Assembly (NCBI RefSeq): GCF_003544875.1
Contig: NZ_CP032094.1
Span: 1,532,878 to 1,596,877, forward strand
Length of the DNA: 64,000 bases
Source of the DNA: Vibrio alfacsensis
GTDB taxonomy: Bacteria > Pseudomonadota > Gammaproteobacteria > Enterobacterales > Vibrionaceae
Direction: 5' to 3'
Under the pieces are notes generated by a model. That model was not told the origin of the DNA. It was given only the letters and a program-made list of their open reading frames with translations, and ran no database searches. Positions 19,576-28,438 of the stretch are shown here, in pieces. How positions within the stretch are numbered: the stretch's first letter is position 1; every line of letters starts with the position of its first letter. Made by a program: the position numbers and the translations under genes.

Positions 19576-20934
19576 TTATGCGATTTGCGCATCCGCCTCT
19601 TTTGGTTTTTCGTTAGGTTCTTCCGATTTTGGCTCTAAGTTCCAGAAGAAGTAATAAAGAACAAAACAACCCGCCATTGCGATACTTGGCATCGCGAACA
19701 TAAATGCTTTAATGCCCATCAATGTTGCGTCAGCTTGAACGTCTAGAGCCGCATTGTAACCAACCATGCTTAACCCCATACCAGCGATAAACCCGGCAAT
19801 TGCTTGGCCCATTTTGCGCATGAAAGAGTAACTGGAGTAAATAATGCCTTCTTGACGCTGACCAGAGATTTCATAGTTGTAATCGATACAGTCAGCTACG
19901 TTTGCCCAGATAAGAATGTTTGGAAGCAGCATAAATGGCATACCAACAATATAGAACACCATCGCGCCATAGATACTGGTTGGTAATACGAAGCTGACCA
20001 TAGAAGCAATACCGGCACCGGCAAAGCCCGTTAGCATTAGCTTTTTGGTTCCAAATCGGGCTGACAATTTACCCACACTTGGCGCAACAACAATGGTTGT
20101 CACAACTTGTACAACCGCCGTCAAAGAAATAAACCAAAGTGCACCATCGAGGTTTAGCGATAAGTAGTAGTAAAGCACACTGCCTTGGCCCAACATTGCG
20201 GTTAACATCAGCATTGATGCCACGCTCACACAAAGAAACGGAACGTTTTTGCCTAATGTTTTGATGGTGTCTTTAAAGCCAAAGTCTGCATTATCAGTCG
20301 GCTCATGTTTGATGTGCTCTTCTGTCATGCGGTATGCCAGCAAATAACAAATAAAAGAAACAACACCAAGAGCAGTTACGCCATACAAATAGGCTTTCGA
20401 TAAGTCATCAGCAAAGAACGAAAGTAAGAAAGGCATAATCATGTTACAGCTAACCATGCCCATCATGCCTCCAAACGCGCGAGCACCCGATAGACCTGCA
20501 CGCTCAGCGGGATCGTTAGTCATTACGGTAGCAAGTGAACCGTATGGAATATTGATAAAGGTATATGCCATACCGAATACAATGTAGGTGACGTAAGCCC
20601 AGATCAGTTTCTGCACATCGGTCAATCCCTCAGGCGCCCAAAATACAAGAATGGCTGCAATAATGACTGGCCAACTGCCTTTTAATAAAAAAGGACGAAA
20701 CTTTTCGCCACGACGTTTAGCAAACAATTTGTCACACAACGCCCCCATCATAGGATCGTTTATCGCATCCCAAACACGAGCAACCAAAAATAGCGTACCA
20801 GCCGCAGCGGCAGAAATACCAAGAACATCAGTATAGTAAGCCAGCAAAAACATGGAGCTCATACCAAAAGTCAGTGAGTTAGCTAAATCCCCAAGGGCAT
20901 AGCCAACTTTGTTTGATACGGATATCGTTTTCAT
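19576..20934 (-). CDS. uidB: Glucuronide/sugar:cation symporter (GPH family)
   Basis: 452 residues with about 12 membrane helices. GPH-family hallmarks: N-terminal KVGYALGDLANSLTFGMSSMFLLAYYTDVLG, the RVWDAINDPMMGALCDK motif and the IPYGSLATVMTNDPAERAGLS loop. It lies downstream of uidA on the same strand behind a terminator and its own operator-containing upstream region. The pairing with uidA, the hexuronate genes and an OprD-like porin points to a glucuronide carrier (UidB) driven by H+ or Na+. Substrate specificity is inferred from context only. Confidence 0.85.
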   Translation of the reverse strand: MKTISVSNKVGYALGDLANSLTFGMSSMFLLAYYTDVLGISAAAAGTLFLVARVWDAINDPMMGALCDKLFAKRRGEKFRPFLLKGSWPVIIAAILVFWAPEGLTDVQKLIWAYVTYIVFGMAYTFINIPYGSLATVMTNDPAERAGLSGARAFGGMMGMVSCNMIMPFLLSFFADDLSKAYLYGVTALGVVSFICYLLAYRMTEEHIKHEPTDNADFGFKDTIKTLGKNVPFLCVSVASMLMLTAMLGQGSVLYYYLSLNLDGALWFISLTAVVQVVTTIVVAPSVGKLSARFGTKKLMLTGFAGAGIASMVSFVLPTSIYGAMVFYIVGMPFMLLPNILIWANVADCIDYNYEISGQRQEGIIYSSYSFMRKMGQAIAGFIAGMGLSMVGYNAALDVQADATLMGIKAFMFAMPSIAMAGCFVLYYFFWNLEPKSEEPNEKPKEADAQIA

Positions 20935-21018
20935 CTTGTTCCCTTACGTTCACGTTGTATTTTGAGTTAATGCAGTAATAGTGCTACTTGCTTTATATGC
21001 GACTAATTATACAAAACA

Positions 21019-21030
21019 TTGGAATACCAA
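21019..21030. promoter_or_regulatory. UxuR/ExuR-type operator, uidB
   Basis: TTGGAATACCAA, a near-palindrome about 85 bases upstream of the carrier gene. Confidence 0.75.
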
Positions 21031-21049
21031 TAAGTGCTCAAACTCACCC

Positions 21050-21061
21050 TTTGCATACCAA
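21050..21061. promoter_or_regulatory. Weaker UxuR/ExuR-type operator, uidB
   Basis: TTTGCATACCAA, a degenerate copy 31 bases (about three helical turns) from the better site at 21019. Confidence 0.5.
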
Positions 21062-21146
21062 AAATATAAATATAGAAAAATGGTGAACCACATCCCAATA
21101 TCGCACTTGTCTTCAAGAATCCAACTACTCACGACAAATACAACGA

Positions 21147-21167
21147 AGAGCAGTATAAAACTGCTCT
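21147..21167. other. Small hairpin
   Basis: AGAGCAGT and ACTGCTCT form an 8-bp stem with a 5-base loop in the uidA-uidB gap. No T-run on either side, role unknown. Confidence 0.4.
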
Positions 21168-21229
21168 CATCTCATTGGTAAAAGGAGTGATGTACTTGTG
21201 ATTAAGGTTCAGTAATTTTATTTCTTCCC

Positions 21230-21319
21230 CTAATAATTGGTGTGCCGCTTTTGTCTACCCATAGCAATCCAAGTAAGTTCAACGTCAATCTCATTACCAG
21301 AAATAGGTTGGTCCGGCAT
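21230..21319 (-). pseudogene. Possible gene remnant
   Basis: A 29-codon open frame (MPDQPISGNEIDVELTWIAM...), open upstream through the uidA terminator, reads like the end of a real beta-rich protein. No matching upstream coding part remains. It may be the tail of a lost gene or chance. Confidence 0.25.
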
Positions 21320-21326
21320 CAGATGT

Positions 21327-21351
21327 AAAAAAGGGGCCGCGAGGGCCCCTT
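21327..21351 (-). terminator. Terminator of uidA
   Basis: AAGGGGCC and GGCCCCTT form a GC-rich 8-bp stem with a 5-base loop, followed on the minus strand by six T, 36 bases after the uidA stop. Confidence 0.9.
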
Positions 21352-21386
21352 AATAAAGGAATGTCAGTTGACGTGACTGTCTTCGA

Positions 21387-23225
21387 TTACTTCTTGTATT
21401 TGAAATCTGGGATTTTCGCCCAGCGTTTACGTAAATGGTGGGCAGCCATCTTAGGTTGACGGTTACGAGTAAATGCACCTTTCTTGTTACCATCCATACG
21501 AATAATGCCTTCCCATGTTTGGAAATCGGCAAAGTTCCACATTTGCTCACCAACAACCGCATCACAGCTATCAAATGCGAAGTGCTGCTGATCTAAGTAT
21601 TCAACTTGGTACTCTTCTGACCACTGAACACTTGGTAGTTTGTGTACACCCGCCGTCGTATCAGCGCCGTATTCCGTGATGATGATTGGTTTACCCTCTG
21701 TCGCCCAACCTGCTAGCTCTTTCGCAAACGCTTTACCAGCATCACGCATCTCAATACCGCCCATGATGTACCAACCATAGTAACGGTTTAGACAGATAAC
21801 ATCGGCATGTTGATGTGCATGACATTTGCCATACGGAGCCATCATAAAGTTTACGAATGTCAGAGGACGATTTTGTGGATCTTGAGTACGTGCATATTCA
21901 AATACTTGGCGGAAGTATTCGTTCGAACTTTCTTGTGATGTATCTGGTTCATTTGATAATGACCACATCACAACACATGGGTGGTTTTTGTCACGCTTGA
22001 ACAACTCTTCAATCGCAAATTTTTGAGCCGCTAAACCTTCTGTTTGCACATCTTCGTTATCGAAGAATTTCAGTTTTTCAGAGCCACCAGCACCCGCGCC
22101 AGCACCAGCAATACCACCACCACTGATCATCATATCCCATTGACCAACTGCTGGAGTCTCATCAATGACAACCAAACCACGACGGTTCGCTAACTGCATG
22201 AACTCTTCAGCATAAGGGTAATGCGACGTACGCATGGAGTTTGCGTTGATCCAGTCCATCAGTTCCATATCACGTAGGTTCACAACTGGGTCGTAACCAC
22301 GACCGCGATGGTCTGAATCTTCGTGTTTGCCAAAGCCTTTAAAGTAGAAAGGTTCATTGTTAATTAGGAACTTCGTACCCTCAACTTTCACAGTACGAAT
22401 ACCAACTTCTAGTGGGTATTGGTCGACAATCGCACCATCTACTTCAATAGAGGTTTCTAATGTGTATAGGTAGCCATCACCAGGCTTCCACAGGTTAACA
22501 TTTTCGACTTTCAACTGGCCTTTTACACCAGTATGCTCTGCAACTGGAGTGCCTTGAGCATCATAAAGTTTTACACTAACCTGCGCACCATCAGGAAGAT
22601 TCGCTTCTAGCGTATAGTCAACTTTACCAACCGTACCCTCAAAGTCAGTAATGACTGTGATATCACTTAAACGATGCTTTGGTAGTGCCATTAGCTTAAC
22701 TGGGCGGTGAATGCCCGCATAGTTAAAGAAGTCGAACCAAGGTTTAACTTCTCGCACACCATCTTCGTACTCAGCAACATGACCACATGGAATGGTTGTA
22801 CGTGAAAGCTCATTATTCACAACCACAACAACTTTGTTCTTTTGATCAAACTTAATGCAATCATTTAGCAGACCAGCGAACGGCATGTAACCACCAACAT
22901 GGCTCGCGACTTCGACACCGTTTACCCATACTGTTGCTTGGTGGGTTGCTGAGCCAAAGCGAACGAATACATCTTTGTCTTTCCACTCAGATGGGATCAT
23001 CACTTCTGTTTCGTACCACACATCACCACAATGGTCGCGCATCTCTTTTTCAGTAAAGATGTCGTTGTAGCTTGATGGTACTGCCATATCTGTTGTATCA
23101 GTTAGACCATCTTTCCAGTCGTTAACGCGACCTTCGTTACGTGTATCCAACTTAAAGCGCCAAATGCCGCTAATATCTTTAACGCGACGAGTCATTGTTT
23201 CTTGAGGGTACAAAAACGCAGTCAT
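21387..23225 (-). CDS. uidA: Beta-glucuronidase (GH2)
   Basis: 612 residues from the ATG at 23223-23225 (GGAGCATTT upstream); the frame extends further 5' without a ribosome site. Sugar-binding, Ig-like and TIM-barrel domains of GH2. The acid/base glutamate is in WSLSNEPDT, the nucleophile in IITEYGADT. The carboxylate-recognising Asn-Lys motif of true glucuronidases is in RMDGNKKGAFTR. An active-site loop rich in Gly/Ala (ISGGGIAGAGAGAGG, about 365-380) corresponds to the substrate-shaping loop of E. coli UidA. It is cytoplasmic and releases glucuronate for UxaC. Its promoter region carries three operator-like palindromes. Confidence 0.96.
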   Translation of the reverse strand: MTAFLYPQETMTRRVKDISGIWRFKLDTRNEGRVNDWKDGLTDTTDMAVPSSYNDIFTEKEMRDHCGDVWYETEVMIPSEWKDKDVFVRFGSATHQATVWVNGVEVASHVGGYMPFAGLLNDCIKFDQKNKVVVVVNNELSRTTIPCGHVAEYEDGVREVKPWFDFFNYAGIHRPVKLMALPKHRLSDITVITDFEGTVGKVDYTLEANLPDGAQVSVKLYDAQGTPVAEHTGVKGQLKVENVNLWKPGDGYLYTLETSIEVDGAIVDQYPLEVGIRTVKVEGTKFLINNEPFYFKGFGKHEDSDHRGRGYDPVVNLRDMELMDWINANSMRTSHYPYAEEFMQLANRRGLVVIDETPAVGQWDMMISGGGIAGAGAGAGGSEKLKFFDNEDVQTEGLAAQKFAIEELFKRDKNHPCVVMWSLSNEPDTSQESSNEYFRQVFEYARTQDPQNRPLTFVNFMMAPYGKCHAHQHADVICLNRYYGWYIMGGIEMRDAGKAFAKELAGWATEGKPIIITEYGADTTAGVHKLPSVQWSEEYQVEYLDQQHFAFDSCDAVVGEQMWNFADFQTWEGIIRMDGNKKGAFTRNRQPKMAAHHLRKRWAKIPDFKYKK

Positions 23226-23294
23226 AAATGCTCCGATCTTTATCAGTAGAGTTATATTATTATAAATATTGTTCGAGAAAACATTCCTCGGCAA

Positions 23295-23306
23295 CTGGAA
23301 TACCAA
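23295..23306. promoter_or_regulatory. UxuR/ExuR-type operator, uidA
   Basis: CTGGAATACCAA, about 70 bases upstream of the uidA start. Confidence 0.7.
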
Positions 23307-23368
23307 TATAAAGGTCAAACCCAGATAATTCCGCGACACAGATCACGCAAGTATAGATTTATAACCAA

Positions 23369-23380
23369 TTGGTGCACCAA
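23369..23380. promoter_or_regulatory. UxuR/ExuR-type operator, perfect palindrome
   Basis: TTGGTGCACCAA is a perfect 12-bp palindrome in the uidA/ygjV-like divergent region; the two central bases on each side differ from the usual TATA core. Confidence 0.65.
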
Positions 23381-23403
23381 ATCACAAAACAAACCGCCTC
23401 AAC

Positions 23404-23414
23404 CTGTATACCAA
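23404..23414. promoter_or_regulatory. Weaker UxuR/ExuR-type operator
   Basis: CTGTATACCAA, a half-conserved copy, 66 bases upstream of the YgjV-like gene. Confidence 0.45.
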
Positions 23415-23469
23415 ATAAACTATGATAAGGTCGCAACCCTACGTAAGTACCGTTTAAAATAGAGAGTAT

Positions 23470-23999
23470 ATGACGATTGATTTTGCACAATGGGTAGGTT
23501 TTATCGCTCTGTTTTTGGGCGCCACAGCATTCTGGAACCCAAATGGTGAGAAGTTCAAAAGACGACTCACTTGGTTTCAATTAGCGATACTCGTTCACTT
23601 TATTCTGCTCGGGAGTTTAGCTTCAGCCGCAGTCACATTCATTGCAGCGTTGCGGAGTTACTTCTCCACCAAGACTCGATCGCCTGCGGTCGCAATCTTA
23701 TTTATTGTCCTCATTTGGGTAACGGGTTTAACCACACTTCAATATCAAAGTGAAATCCTCACTATGATTGGTGCAAGTATCGGTACATATGCGCTATATC
23801 GATGCGATGGCCTGCAAATGCGACTGCTAATTCTGGTGAACTCAACTTGTTGGTTTACCAATAATTTGCTCATTGGCTCGATTGGAGGAACAATAACAGA
23901 AGGGCTTTTATTCTATTGAATTTAAAGGTTATTGCGACAATGTACTTATCTCATCGCCGCAAACACCTTTGCGATATCTCAAGCAGTAATGAAGCTTAA
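23470..23999 (+). pseudogene. YgjV-family inner membrane protein, one frameshift near the end
   Basis: Five or so membrane helices from MTIDFAQWVGFIALFLGATAFW; matches the YgjV family of small membrane proteins often placed beside hexuronate genes. The first frame stops early at 23917-23919. The next frame continues as FILLNLKVIATMYLSHRRKH, a typical last helix and basic tail for the family. Adding one G to GGG at 23902-23904 gives a continuous 176-residue protein ending at 23999, two bases from the convergent repressor gene. Function is unknown; context suggests uronate use. Sequence error is a good alternative to real loss. Confidence 0.75.
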
Positions 24000-24000
24000 C

Positions 24001-24807
24001 TTATCCATTGCTCGCGTTAAAAATAGGGTAGGAATCAAAGAGGTAGCCATCAAAGCTCTCATCTTCAACATCCGAAAGATCGAGCAGAGTATTCTTCACA
24101 CTTTCCAAATGTTGCCACATCGCCAGCTTTGCAGCTTGTGGATCCTTACGCTGTAAAGCTGATAGGATTTTTGCGTGATCCTCTAACCATTTTAAACGGT
24201 ATTCCGAGGTATCAATGTGGCTGTGTAATTGCGCCCACATTTTACTCTCAGCACGCTTTCTCCACATCAATTCCGACACTTCAATCAGGAATGTGTTCTT
24301 ACTCGCTTTTGCGATCAACAAGTGGAATTCTTTATCATGATCTTCTGCGTATTCACCCGATTTAAGTGCTTGCTTCTCTAGGCTTAACACTTTACGCATC
24401 TTCATGATTTCTGCTTTCGTGATCTGCGTTGCTGCAAATTCGGCAATGTTACTTTCAATCAACTGTCTGCCTTGTAACATTTCGAACGGGCCGATATCGG
24501 TACCATCCAAACATTGCACAGATGATAAAGGTTGCTCTGAACCAGAGGCTTCTGAGCGATTCTGGTTTGGAAGTGCGACGACATAGACGCCAGATCCTTT
24601 ACGAACCTCGACCAACCCTTCTAGCTCTAACATGATAATCGCTTCACGAATGACCGTACGACTCACATCATACTGCTCAGCAATTTCCCTTTCTGTAGGC
24701 AACCTTTCACCTATCGCATACGCCCCCTTTTCTAGCTGCTTAAGCAAATCTAAACCAATGGAAACATAGCGACGGCTATTTTGTGTTGTTTTATTTTCGT
24801 TAGACAT
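24001..24807 (-). CDS. GntR/FadR-family repressor (UxuR/ExuR-like)
   Basis: About 268 residues from the ATG at 24807 (AGGATG about 9 bases upstream); the frame is open to 24846. N-terminal winged helix (about 15-85, LPTEREIAEQYDVSRTVIREAIIMLELEGLVEVRKGSGVYV) and C-terminal FCD ligand domain (about 120-260) with the metal/ligand residues in EFHLLIAKAS and EDHAKILSAL. It is the only GntR regulator in the island, so it probably binds the TTGGTATACCAA-type palindromes found before uxuA, uxuB, uidA, uidB, the porin and its own gene, and is released by a uronate. Confidence 0.9.
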   Translation of the reverse strand: MSNENKTTQNSRRYVSIGLDLLKQLEKGAYAIGERLPTEREIAEQYDVSRTVIREAIIMLELEGLVEVRKGSGVYVVALPNQNRSEASGSEQPLSSVQCLDGTDIGPFEMLQGRQLIESNIAEFAATQITKAEIMKMRKVLSLEKQALKSGEYAEDHDKEFHLLIAKASKNTFLIEVSELMWRKRAESKMWAQLHSHIDTSEYRLKWLEDHAKILSALQRKDPQAAKLAMWQHLESVKNTLLDLSDVEDESFDGYLFDSYPIFNASNG

Positions 24808-24900
24808 TGTCACTTTCATCCTATTCATTCGCTTGCGTTTTCTCACGAAGAACCATCCATATCGTTCATTCAGAACACATACCTTGTTGAATGGTTGATA

Positions 24901-24910
24901 TGGTAAACCA
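24901..24910. promoter_or_regulatory. UxuR/ExuR-type operator, repressor gene
   Basis: TGGTAAACCA inside the wider palindrome ATATGGTAAACCATAT, about 95 bases upstream of the repressor start, suggesting autoregulation. Confidence 0.75.
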
Positions 24911-24973
24911 TATACGCTCGGTGCTTTTTACACCAACGCAAAGTAGTCATGCTTTAAGGCAACATTCTATCAT

Positions 24974-24985
24974 TCGGAATACCAA
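24974..24985. promoter_or_regulatory. UxuR/ExuR-type operator
   Basis: TCGGAATACCAA, middle of the repressor/porin divergent region. Confidence 0.6.
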
Positions 24986-25041
24986 AATGAACTACTAAAA
25001 GTTTGCTGAGTTCAAAATTCCGCAAAAATCGTGCATATGCA

Positions 25042-25057
25042 AGTGATCTTGGTCACT
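25042..25057. promoter_or_regulatory. CRP-like site
   Basis: AGTGATCTTGGTCACT is a perfect inverted repeat of AGTGA arms with a 6-base spacer, close to TGTGA-N6-TCACA, upstream of the porin gene. Confidence 0.6.
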
Positions 25058-25091
25058 CAAAAACTATTTCCATGTGTTATCGATCAATAAA

Positions 25092-25103
25092 ATGGCATAC
25101 CAA
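25092..25103. promoter_or_regulatory. UxuR/ExuR-type operator, porin
   Basis: ATGGCATACCAA with an outer match on the 3' side; a further degenerate copy (TTGGCATACATA) is at 25132-25143, close to the expected porin promoter. Confidence 0.7.
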
Positions 25104-25169
25104 TATTGGGTCGTAAATAATCAGTATATATATTGGCATACATAAAACACCCTACGCCGGAATATAACA

Positions 25170-26477
25170 ATGAAAAAATGCCTAATCCAAAAAACGACGA
25201 TATCCAATTGCATTGCAGTGGCGCTTGGATGCCAATTATTTGCAACCCCCGTATTTGCTAGCTTTATCGAAGATTCTACCCTCGATGTTAAGTTGAGAAA
25301 CGAATATCGTAATGCGGAAAGACCAAGTGCTAGTGATGGTGTTTACGGCCCTGAAATTGATGCTTGGGTCCAAGGTTTCTTGTTTGACTTTGAATCCGGT
25401 CAGTTCATGGATACGGTAAGTATTCAAGCCGGTACATACCACATTGAAAAACTACGCGCCGATCCGGAGAAATCAACCCGCTTTTATCTAGATGGCCATG
25501 AGAGTTTCACGATCAACTACGCCAACCTCAGTTTAGATTTTGGTGATTGGGCTAATATTAAGATCGGTCAATTTGGTACTGATTACCGATATGGATCACT
25601 TGAATACCAAATTCCTTTAATTGAATACTCTTCAGTCCGTACTGTGCCATCTCTCAACGAAGGTGTTTTCTACGAGGGAACATTCGATAACTTCCATTTG
25701 TACGGGATGTACAGCCAAAAATATGCGGGCGGTTACTATCAAGAATGGACAGATGAAGGATTCAGAACCGACATTAAACTTGCACCATCAGGCGATAAGT
25801 ACTTAATTGAAGTGGATAAAAAACCAAGCTATGCCATTGCTGGTGTTTGGGATAACAAACAAACCATGCTATCTCTCGGTGCAAGCTATCAAGAAGAAAT
25901 GTCATGGCAAGTCATGAGCCGTGGTAGCCACACATGGATCGATCCTGAAAAAGGTTTCTTCAAAGCAGAGTACGTCGGTTTTTACGCGCAGCCAATTGGA
26001 TGGTCTCAAGATAATAACGTTGATGATGATACATACGCAGTATCGGGACAATTATTGTGGAACAAAGAACGCGTCACTGTGATGGGATCGTTTGGCCAAG
26101 TCGGTAAAAAACTGCCTGGAAACCCAGAGATTGATACTGATATTGGTTTCTCATTTGACCAAAGTATCGACCGTAACCACTATGACATGTTCTCATGGCA
26201 AATTGGGGGCTTTTACAAAGTTTCACCATCATTCGATATGGGCTTAGCTCTCGTGGTGACCGATGGTTATGAAGACCGAGATCATGATGTGAATATTGAA
26301 GGTCTTGGAGCAAACCTAATTTTGAGCCATACCGTTCAAGATGGACCTATGAAAGGCTTTAAAACATCGGCAATCTTAAATAAAGCACAAGAATATAGAG
26401 ATGGTAGCTCGCTTGGTGACAAATTAGATTACTACGACATTAAACTCACCGCTCATTACGACTTCAGTTTGTTCTAA
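25170..26477 (+). CDS. OprD-like outer membrane porin (UidC-type)
   Basis: 435 residues. Signal peptide about 1-30 (MKKCLIQKTT..., hydrophobic core, ending PVFAS). The rest alternates short amphipathic beta-strands and loops and ends with a terminal aromatic (HYDFSLF), typical of OprD-family barrels. In E. coli the corresponding gene uidC follows uidA-uidB and aids glucuronide uptake; here it stands alone with its own operators, divergent from the repressor. It probably lets glucuronides cross the outer membrane. Confidence 0.82.
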   Translation: MKKCLIQKTTISNCIAVALGCQLFATPVFASFIEDSTLDVKLRNEYRNAERPSASDGVYGPEIDAWVQGFLFDFESGQFMDTVSIQAGTYHIEKLRADPEKSTRFYLDGHESFTINYANLSLDFGDWANIKIGQFGTDYRYGSLEYQIPLIEYSSVRTVPSLNEGVFYEGTFDNFHLYGMYSQKYAGGYYQEWTDEGFRTDIKLAPSGDKYLIEVDKKPSYAIAGVWDNKQTMLSLGASYQEEMSWQVMSRGSHTWIDPEKGFFKAEYVGFYAQPIGWSQDNNVDDDTYAVSGQLLWNKERVTVMGSFGQVGKKLPGNPEIDTDIGFSFDQSIDRNHYDMFSWQIGGFYKVSPSFDMGLALVVTDGYEDRDHDVNIEGLGANLILSHTVQDGPMKGFKTSAILNKAQEYRDGSSLGDKLDYYDIKLTAHYDFSLF

Positions 26478-26499
26478 CTGTCTCTGCTCAATATACTCC

Positions 26500-26531
26500 A
26501 AGTGGCAATATCTTATTGCCACTTTTCTTTT
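26500..26531 (+). terminator. Terminator after the porin gene
   Basis: AAGTGGCAATA and TATTGCCACTT form a perfect 11-bp stem with a 3-base loop, followed by TTCTTTT. Confidence 0.92.
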
Positions 26532-26592
26532 CTGCAACCCTCTCTGCTATATTTAGCAAGAATCAAGATTTAGCATGAAACAAGGAGGGTTT

Positions 26593-26889
26593 ATGAAAAA
26601 TATCATTCTCGTCAGTACCGCAGTTCTAGCATTCACCGTCAGTTCAGTCTCTCATGCAACGGACGCGGATCAAGCCATATTCTCAGTAACTCAATTGCAA
26701 TCCTATGCAAGCGAACATCCCATAGATAACACCGAAAACATGACAACAGACATCATTTGTAGTGCAAGAAAAGGTTGGGAGATGGCCGTAACAGGCTTAG
26801 GGTCTCCTGAACAATGCATCAATGACCCAAACTATTTAGTGATGATGCGAGAGTGGAGCAGCATGTATACCGCCATTAAATACCGCTAA
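26593..26889 (+). CDS. Small exported hypothetical protein
   Basis: 98 residues from ATG 26593 (strong AAGGAGGGTTT). Signal peptide about 1-22 (MKNIILVSTAVLAFTVSSVSHA). The mature 76 residues contain two cysteines (IICSARKGW and PEQCINDP), which can form one disulfide in the periplasm. It stands between two terminators, so it is its own unit. I do not recognise the family. Confidence 0.75.
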   Translation: MKNIILVSTAVLAFTVSSVSHATDADQAIFSVTQLQSYASEHPIDNTENMTTDIICSARKGWEMAVTGLGSPEQCINDPNYLVMMREWSSMYTAIKYR

Positions 26890-26953
26890 CACGCTAGGAG
26901 TCGACTACTACGCTAATGGCTTACAACTACGCAATAATCTAACAACTCGAAGC

Positions 26954-26986
26954 AATGCCACTTTATCTATAAAGTGGCATTTCTAT
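26954..26986. terminator. Bidirectional terminator
   Basis: AATGCCACTTTA and TAAAGTGGCATT form a 12-bp stem with a 4-base loop between convergent genes; TTCTATTT follows on the plus strand. Confidence 0.88.
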
Positions 26987-27003
26987 TTAACGGCTAGGCT
27001 AGC

Positions 27004-28014
27004 TTACAATACAGGCTTTCTACTTGGTAAAAATACCTCTCCAAGCATACAGCGTACCGATCCACCACCAATAGATTCGATGGTTGAAACATCAAATGGC
27101 AGTAATTTACCATGTGTAGAAAGTTGATTTCTTTGGGTAGGCGAAAAAGCGTTGTAGGCCGATTGAGACATGGCGATGACCTTATCGCCTCGCACGGTTT
27201 CCAGTTGTAATATGTTGCCGCAAAACTGGTTCATCTGATCAATGGAAATCGAGATGACTTGCTTGTCTTTAGCTAGCGATTTTAAAACAAAACGACGCTC
27301 AAACTCTGGGATCACCTCATCGCATATCACACAGAACTGCTCGCCGACTGCCATCATGACGTTGGTATGATACACCGGTGCCCCCGACGGCAAACGGGTT
27401 TGAAAAGAAATCACACGTTCATACCCTATACGTTTTACGTAATCTTCTAGCACTAAACGATCACAGCGCTGAGACAACGCGGCATAAACGGTTTGGTTTA
27501 AATGATCAAACACCATCACGCCTGTGCTTTCTAAATACGCTTGCTCGTCAAGATACTCGGTCAATGAATCCTGCTGGTACACTTCACGACCAGACTGCAT
27601 CAAACTTGCCGCTAATGCTGTCGGACGTACTTCATGTTGGCGGTTTTCACACGCCATCGGAAAAGTATACAGCGTGCCATCAGGGGTGGTGCTAAACCAA
27701 TTGTTGGGGAAGACAGCATCAGGTGTCGCGACCTCAGCATATGGATAGTCAAATTCGACAACTTGCACTCCCTCTTTACGTAAAGACTGAACCATTGCGG
27801 CAAACTCTGCCATGGTGCGGTGAGTGATTTCATCCTGACTTAACGACACATGGTGTTGAAACTCATTATCTTGGGCGGTTTCCTCATTAAATCGGAATTC
27901 TTTGGGCGGAACCATCACCACACAGTTAGCGGTATGACGTAGAGTACTTTGCGTACTTTCTTCTTTTCCTTGTGCATTCTGAGGCACTGATTCGTTTAAT
28001 AGCATCCGATACAT
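27004..28014 (-). CDS. Amidinotransferase/citrulline-hydrolase-like protein (CtlX type)
   Basis: 336 residues of the guanidine-modifying (arginine deiminase/DDAH) fold. VFPNNWFST (about 112-120) carries the substrate-binding Asn; YHTNVMMAVG (about 227-236) carries the active-site His; GGGSVRCMLGEVFLP near the C-terminus carries the catalytic Cys. These match the family annotated as citrulline utilisation hydrolase CtlX. The true start may be the ATG three codons in (MLLNESV). The upstream 420 bases hold its promoter; no operon partner. The precise guanidino or ureido substrate is not proven. Confidence 0.8.
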   Translation of the reverse strand: MYRMLLNESVPQNAQGKEESTQSTLRHTANCVVMVPPKEFRFNEETAQDNEFQHHVSLSQDEITHRTMAEFAAMVQSLRKEGVQVVEFDYPYAEVATPDAVFPNNWFSTTPDGTLYTFPMACENRQHEVRPTALAASLMQSGREVYQQDSLTEYLDEQAYLESTGVMVFDHLNQTVYAALSQRCDRLVLEDYVKRIGYERVISFQTRLPSGAPVYHTNVMMAVGEQFCVICDEVIPEFERRFVLKSLAKDKQVISISIDQMNQFCGNILQLETVRGDKVIAMSQSAYNAFSPTQRNQLSTHGKLLPFDVSTIESIGGGSVRCMLGEVFLPSRKPVL

Positions 28015-28438
28015 TCCTTCTCACTAGAATGAATCGATTGTAAAATTAATGTTAAGAAAAGTTTTGCTGTTTTCATGAGTAAATTGCGCACCAAGAAGCA
28101 ATAATTCCTGATTAGGATCAAGATGTCGCGATTTTTTATTGCAACCAGAAGATGTCTCAGTAAATAAGGCACGCCTGAGGCTTTAACACACCATACAACC
28201 ACTCAATCATTTGAATCACATTTGATAAACCATTAAAGATATGAATTACTTACTGGTTACATTTAAAATGCAATCAGTTAGACTATTTTTTCGCCTCACG
28301 CATGAACTCGTCTGCTTTTCTGGCTAGCAGACCACTTTATTTCTTTTCTCCATGCTCTGTATATAAACCGACAAATTGGATGTCAGGATTGACGAATTCC
28401 TATACAGAAATGGACGTGTTTTAATTTTAGGATGAGTT
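28015..28438. other. Intergenic, no gene seen
   Basis: AT-rich divergent region between the CtlX-type gene and the ABC exporter. It should hold both promoters. No ORF with coding character, hairpin with T-run or known operator was found. Confidence 0.6.

Noticed and set aside
22110..22135. TGATCAT in uidA, and similar ATGATCA or TGATCAA in uxuA (12361), the ABC exporter, the MscS-type gene and lapD
   Set aside because: No GGAA-type flank and no AAG extension together; expected by chance in coding DNA, so not counted as RctB sites.
23932..24156. Separate gene after the YgjV-like frame
   Set aside because: Its first part is explained as the frameshifted end of the YgjV-like protein, and the rest is antisense to the repressor gene.
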